Shown here: positions 60,545-64,000 of the stretch, piece after piece
How the letters are laid out: the number at the start of each line of letters is the position of its first letter
Position numbering within the stretch: the stretch's first letter is position 1
From: CBDFKU01 sp965248975
GTDB lineage: Bacteria; Chloroflexota; Dehalococcoidia; Lucifugimonadales; JAGWBF01
DNA length: 64,000 nucleotides
Assembly (NCBI GenBank): GCA_965248975.1
Contig: CBDFKU010000019.1
Location: 248,001 to 312,000 of the forward strand
Direction: 5' to 3'
Notes under the pieces: model-generated
Database searches by the model: none
What the model was told of the DNA's origin: nothing
Seen by the model: only the letters and a program-made list of their open reading frames with translations
Position numbers and translations under genes: made by a program

Positions 60545-60587
60545 CCCTGACTCACCCCTCTCCACTGGAGAGAGTCAGGGATGAGGG
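60545..60587. repeat. Intergenic C/G-tract repeat
   Basis: CCCTGACTCACCCCTCTCC and GGAGAGAGTCAGGGATGAGGG are an imperfect inverted repeat in the divergent gap between Ldh_2 and LsrF-like genes. No clear promoter was assigned in this gap. Confidence 0.5.
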
Positions 60588-60655
60588 CATTTGCAAAAAA
60601 CCCCTCCCTTGAGGATAATAGCTGAAACGCGATGCCGTTACAGGAGGTTCCAGCT

Positions 60656-61447
60656 ATGGACTGGGGAATGTCGAACCGTTTGGCCCAGCTGATTCCAGGA
60701 GGGCGTTGCGTGTTCATGCCCATTGACCACGGATACTTCCAGGGGCCCACCAGGAATCTGGAACAACCCGGCAAAACGGTGGAGCCACTCCTGCCCTACT
60801 CAGATGCGCTGTTCGTTACCAGGGGTGTATTACGGTCGGCCATCGATCCAGTCAAGGCGAAGCCCATCGTTCTGCGGGTCTCCGGCGGAACCAGCATGGT
60901 GGGACAGGACCTGGCCAACGAGACCCTGACCACATCGATGGAAGAGGCCGTCAGGTTGAACGCATCGGCCGTGGGTCTTTCGGTTTTCGTGGGCTCGGAC
61001 TACGAGCATCAGACCCTCACAAACCTGTCTAAACTGGTCAACGAAGCCGAGCCTTACGGCATCCCGGTCATGGCGGTGACCGCAGTGGGAAGGGAGCTGG
61101 AGCGGCGGGATGCCCGCTACCTGGGCCTCTGCTGCCGCATCGCCGCGGAGTTGGGGGCGAGGGTGGTCAAGACTTACTGGTGCGAGGAGTTCGAGAAGGT
61201 AGTTGACGGTTGCCCGGTTCCCGTGATCATGGCCGGAGGTCCCCAGGTGGACACGGAGCTCGAGGTGTTCGAGTTCGTCCACGATGGCATGCAGAGGGGC
61301 GCCATTGGGGTGAACCTGGGCAGGAACATCTGGCAGAACTACGCCCCAGTGGCAATGATCAGGGCCATACGATACATCGTCCACGAGAACGGCACCGCCA
61401 AGGAAGCCCACGAGCTGTTCCAGAGCGTCAAGGCCGGGGTCGCGTAA
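60656..61447 (+). CDS. LsrF-like class I aldolase/thiolase
   Basis: A 263-aa TIM-barrel protein of the DeoC/FbaB/LsrF class. MDWGMSNRLAQLIPGGRCVF, MPIDHGYFQGPTRNLE, TRGVLRSAID, SDYEHQTLTNLSKLVNEAEP, VVKTYWCEEFEKVV (Schiff-base Lys region) and AIGVNLGRNIWQ parallel E. coli LsrF, which processes phosphorylated AI-2. ATG 60656 has AGGAGG in front; the upstream ATG 60632 does not. There are no lsrK, lsrR or transporter genes nearby, so an AI-2 role is doubtful; a sugar-phosphate or ketose aldolase role with the following RhaD-like fusion is more likely. Confidence 0.85.
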   Translation: MDWGMSNRLAQLIPGGRCVFMPIDHGYFQGPTRNLEQPGKTVEPLLPYSDALFVTRGVLRSAIDPVKAKPIVLRVSGGTSMVGQDLANETLTTSMEEAVRLNASAVGLSVFVGSDYEHQTLTNLSKLVNEAEPYGIPVMAVTAVGRELERRDARYLGLCCRIAAELGARVVKTYWCEEFEKVVDGCPVPVIMAGGPQVDTELEVFEFVHDGMQRGAIGVNLGRNIWQNYAPVAMIRAIRYIVHENGTAKEAHELFQSVKAGVA

Positions 61448-61461
61448 GCGGTTCCCGATCG

Positions 61462-63522
61462 ATGGATAACCGTTGGTCTGAAGACGATGCCCGTGACTTG
61501 TCGGAGCTAGACCTGCTCGTGCACCAGAGCCGGCTGGTGGGAGCGGACCCCGGCTTGGTGATATGGGGAGGCGGCAATACCTCCCTCAAGACCAGCGGGA
61601 CCGACTTCCGCGGCCGAGAGACCCGGACCATGTTCATCAAGGCCAGCGGCTCCGACATGAAGGTCGCCCAGCACCGAGACTTCCCCGCCCTCAGGCTGGA
61701 CGATATCCTGCCGCTGTACGACCTGGCCGACATGGCCAACGACGAGCTCGTCTCCTACCTGGACCATTGCCTGCTGGAACCTCGCTCGCCCAGGCCGTCC
61801 ATAGAAACGTTGCTGCATGCCTTCTTGCCCCATGCCAGCGTCGTCCACACCCACGCCGACGCCGTCCTGTCGCTGACCAACACCCCCGCACCTTACGACC
61901 TTCTGGCCGAGTTGTACGGCGACGAAGTGGGAGTGGTCGGCTACCGGCGGCCTGGATTCCGCCTCTCCAAGGCCGTCGCGGAGGCGACCCGAGAAAAATC
62001 CAGCTCCAGGGGCGTGGTGCTCCTGAACCATGGTTTGGTCACCTGGGGGGACACCGTCCGGTCCGCCTACGACACCCACATCGAGCTGGTTACCCGGGCC
62101 GAGGCACGCTCCCAAGAGCGGGCCAGCGGGAAGGCGGTGTTCGGAGGCCTGCGGCGCAGGCTACTGGACGACGAGCGCCGCCGGGAGGTGGCCACCTCGA
62201 TCGCACCGGCTATCAGGGGGTTGGTCAGCCGTAATAGCCGGGCGGTGCTGCGCTACGACGACTCGCCCGAGGTGTTGGAGTTCGTCGGTTCAGAGAGGGG
62301 CCGGGATCTCAGCGGCATCGGCCCCGTCACGCCCGACCATCTGATACAGACTAAACGCGTGCCCCTGTGGGTGGACGCGTCGGACCCGGAGGACGTGCCG
62401 GCGTTGCTGGACACCCTGCGCCAGGGCATGGAGGCCTACGCAGAAGAGTACGGCGAATGGTACGGCCGGCACAGCGACGGCGGCGAGCCGATGCTTGACC
62501 CCTACCCCAGGGTGGTCCTGGTGCCGGGCCTGGGAATGTGGAGCACCGGTAGGGACTGCCGGGCGGCCCAAATCTCTGGGGACGTCTACCGCCACGCTAT
62601 CGAGGTCATGAGAGGCGCCCAGTCGGTGGGCGGGTACACCTCCCTGACCCCCAAGGACGCCTTCGATGCCGAGTACTGGCCCATGGAGCTGTACAAGCTA
62701 ACCCTGGCCCCGCCGGAGAAGGAGCTGGCCCGCCGGGTCGCCCTGGTCACCGGGGGAGCCAACGGAATCGGACGGGCCATCGCCGTCAGGCTGGCAGCGG
62801 AGGGGGCACACCTGGTGGTGTCCGACGTAGACTACGAGGGTGCCCAGGCCCTCTCCGAGGAGCTGAACGCCACCCATGGACAGGGCAGGGCAATGGCCTG
62901 TCCCCTGGACGTAACCAGCGAGGCCGACGTCGCAGCCGCCTTTCGGGAGGTGCGTCTCACATACGGCGGGCTGGACGTGCTGGTGTCCAACGCCGGGGTG
63001 GCCATCGGCGGGTCGATAGACCAGCTCTCGCTGGCCGATTGGCAGCGGTCCATGGACATCAACGCCACCGGCCACTTCCTGGTGGCCAGGGAGGCCGTGA
63101 GGCTCATGCGGGAGCAGGGCATCGGCGGGAGCATGGTTTTCATGGTGACCAAGAACGTCACCGCCCCCGGGGCCGACTTCGGCGCCTACAGTGCGGCCAA
63201 GGCCGCCGAGATGCAGCTGGCCCGGGTGCTGGCCATCGAGAACGGTGGGCATGGCATCCGCTGCAACGCCATCAACCCCGACGCCATCTTCCAGGGCTCG
63301 CGGCTGTGGTCGGAAGAGGTCCGGCAGGACCGGGCACGGGCCCACGGCATATCGGTGGACCAGCTGGAGGGCTTCTACAGCCAGCGGAACCTGCTGAAGG
63401 AGCGCATCACCGCCGAGGATGTGGCCGAGACAGTGCTGTTTTTAGCTGGAGACCGCTCGGCCAAGACAACGGGAACGATGATTCCGGTGGACGGCGGCCT
63501 TCGGGACGCCTTCCCCAGATAG
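61462..63522 (+). CDS. Bifunctional class II aldolase-short-chain dehydrogenase (RhaD/RhaE-like fusion)
   Basis: A 686-aa fusion. Residues ~1-400 are a class II (RhaD/FucA-like) aldolase with zinc ligands in ASVVHTHADAVLSL and LLNHGLVTWGD. Residues ~425-686 are a short-chain dehydrogenase with TGGANGIGRAIAVRLAAEGA, VSNAGVAIGGSID, catalytic AYSAAKAAEMQLARVL and NPDAIFQGSRLW. Such fusions cleave L-rhamnulose- or L-fuculose-type 1-phosphates and oxidise the lactaldehyde produced. ATG 61462 lies 14 bp after the LsrF-like stop, indicating one unit. No sugar kinase is seen. Confidence 0.9.
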   Translation: MDNRWSEDDARDLSELDLLVHQSRLVGADPGLVIWGGGNTSLKTSGTDFRGRETRTMFIKASGSDMKVAQHRDFPALRLDDILPLYDLADMANDELVSYLDHCLLEPRSPRPSIETLLHAFLPHASVVHTHADAVLSLTNTPAPYDLLAELYGDEVGVVGYRRPGFRLSKAVAEATREKSSSRGVVLLNHGLVTWGDTVRSAYDTHIELVTRAEARSQERASGKAVFGGLRRRLLDDERRREVATSIAPAIRGLVSRNSRAVLRYDDSPEVLEFVGSERGRDLSGIGPVTPDHLIQTKRVPLWVDASDPEDVPALLDTLRQGMEAYAEEYGEWYGRHSDGGEPMLDPYPRVVLVPGLGMWSTGRDCRAAQISGDVYRHAIEVMRGAQSVGGYTSLTPKDAFDAEYWPMELYKLTLAPPEKELARRVALVTGGANGIGRAIAVRLAAEGAHLVVSDVDYEGAQALSEELNATHGQGRAMACPLDVTSEADVAAAFREVRLTYGGLDVLVSNAGVAIGGSIDQLSLADWQRSMDINATGHFLVAREAVRLMREQGIGGSMVFMVTKNVTAPGADFGAYSAAKAAEMQLARVLAIENGGHGIRCNAINPDAIFQGSRLWSEEVRQDRARAHGISVDQLEGFYSQRNLLKERITAEDVAETVLFLAGDRSAKTTGTMIPVDGGLRDAFPR

Positions 63523-63547
63523 AAACCGCCAGGAGGAGGCAAGAAAA

Positions 63548-63754
63548 ATGCCCGACGCTTCCCCGTACACCCAAGAAGCATTCATGCACTGGGCCCAGGC
63601 CCTGGGAATGAACATAAAGGACGAGTCCCACATGGAGGAGCTGTGGGCCTTCTTCCAGGCCGTGGCCCCGAATCTGAAGGCCGTCCGCGGAATCGACGTG
63701 GCCGGCGCGGAGCCGGCGATGACTTACAACCCCGCCGGCGGGGTAAAGGAGTAG
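63548..63754 (+). CDS. AtzG-like small protein preceding an amidase
   Basis: A 68-aa helical protein: PYTQEAFMHWAQALGMNIKD then ELWAFFQAVAPNLKAVRGID. Small proteins of this type precede GatA-like amidases (for example AtzG before AtzE) and stabilise them. The start has AGGAGG upstream. It is 4 bp from the amidase ATG, so the two are coupled. Confidence 0.72.
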   Translation: MPDASPYTQEAFMHWAQALGMNIKDESHMEELWAFFQAVAPNLKAVRGIDVAGAEPAMTYNPAGGVKE

Positions 63755-63758
63755 CCGT

Positions 63759-64000
63759 ATGGACGCGATCGAGCTGTGTTATCTCAGCGCCGGCGGGCTG
63801 GCCCCACTGATCAAGGGCAAGGAGGTCTCCCCCGTCGAGGTGGTGCAGGCTCACCTATCCCGTATCGATGCCCTGGAGCCCACGCTGAACTCCTTCATCA
63901 CGTTGCTTCCGGACCAGGCTATGGCCGCAGCCCGGCAGGCCGAGCGGGAGATTGGGGAGGGCAAGTATCGGGGACCCCTCCACGGCATCCCTCTGGGATT
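63759..64000 (+). CDS. Amidase signature-family protein (N-terminal part, runs off the window)
   Basis: The first ~80 residues of a GatA/AtzE-like amidase: MDAIELCYLSAGGLAPLIKG, EVVQAHLSRIDALEPTLNSF, then GPLHGIPLG at the edge. The Ser-cisSer-Lys triad lies beyond the window. The small AtzG-like gene is directly upstream. Confidence 0.85.
   Translation, partial: MDAIELCYLSAGGLAPLIKGKEVSPVEVVQAHLSRIDALEPTLNSFITLLPDQAMAAARQAEREIGEGKYRGPLHGIPLG

Noticed and set aside
1..64000. Search by eye for tRNA, rRNA, CRISPR arrays, transposases and phage genes
   Set aside because: None could be supported; no transposase motif, tRNA cloverleaf or regular repeat-spacer array was recognised.

Overview
The window is GC-rich bacterial DNA. 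It most resembles an uncultivated Chloroflexota (Dehalococcoidia/SAR202-like) heterotroph. This is inferred from repeated families: four Amidohydro_2-type amidohydrolases, three luciferase-like flavin oxidoreductases, nitronate monooxygenase, CaiB/BaiF CoA-transferases, paired acyl-CoA dehydrogenases, MaoC hydratases, and Pro-Thr-linked surface proteins. No rRNA, tRNA or CRISPR array was seen. Promoter-like boxes fit a sigma-70 consensus, and some genes look leaderless.

Layout. 0.2-8.3 kb: catabolic and housekeeping genes, mostly minus strand (nitronate monooxygenase, amidohydrolase, glnS, LLM oxidoreductase, CocE-type hydrolase, amidohydrolase). 8.4-13.0 kb: a CHAT-protease/NB-ARC/TPR (STAND) gene plus a tightly coupled 308-aa gene of unknown function, placed between two paralogous amidohydrolases. 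The STAND gene has one in-frame amber codon and one frameshift. 13.0-17.9 kb: amidohydrolases, a crotonase, two MaoC-type hydratases and a dehydroquinase-like protein with altered catalytic residues. 18.0-23.4 kb: the translation operon nusA-ylxR-infB-rbfA-truB, with a clear promoter and a terminator-like hairpin in the nusA leader; no rimP precedes nusA. 23.5-26.9 kb: small zinc-ribbon protein, PHP phosphoesterase, frameshifted HNH gene, double dimeric-barrel protein and a repeat-containing coiled-coil protein. 27.0-31.8 kb: two LLM oxidoreductases, an MFS exporter, and a GrdB/PrdB-like gene whose in-frame UGA is followed by a strong hairpin, a good selenoprotein candidate. 31.9-36.5 kb: tgt, a thrC-NIL-MoaD-like sulfur-carrier cluster, and a membrane GAF-winged-helix regulator. 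36.6-44.8 kb: three prepilin-like genes carrying long beta-propeller-like repeats, Pro-Thr linkers and a LamG-like domain. 45-50 kb: PEP-mutase/isocitrate-lyase-like enzyme, dinB, M20 peptidase, mug-like glycosylase (amber-interrupted), aldo/keto reductase. 50.4-55.3 kb: two acyl-CoA dehydrogenases and two CoA-transferases, probably one acyl-CoA pathway. 55.4-64 kb: lipoprotein, two disrupted MFS genes, Ldh_2 dehydrogenase, LsrF-like aldolase, RhaD-SDR fusion, AtzG-like protein and the start of an amidase.

Six genes have reading-frame breaks: the STAND gene, HNH, the first prepilin, mug and two MFS genes. Several breaks lie at G-runs, so assembly indels compete with genuine decay. The best candidates for something new are the CHAT-STAND module with its partner gene, the propeller-tipped prepilin operon, the Sec-containing GrdB-like protein beside LLM oxidoreductases, and the dehydroquinase-like protein of the MaoC operon.
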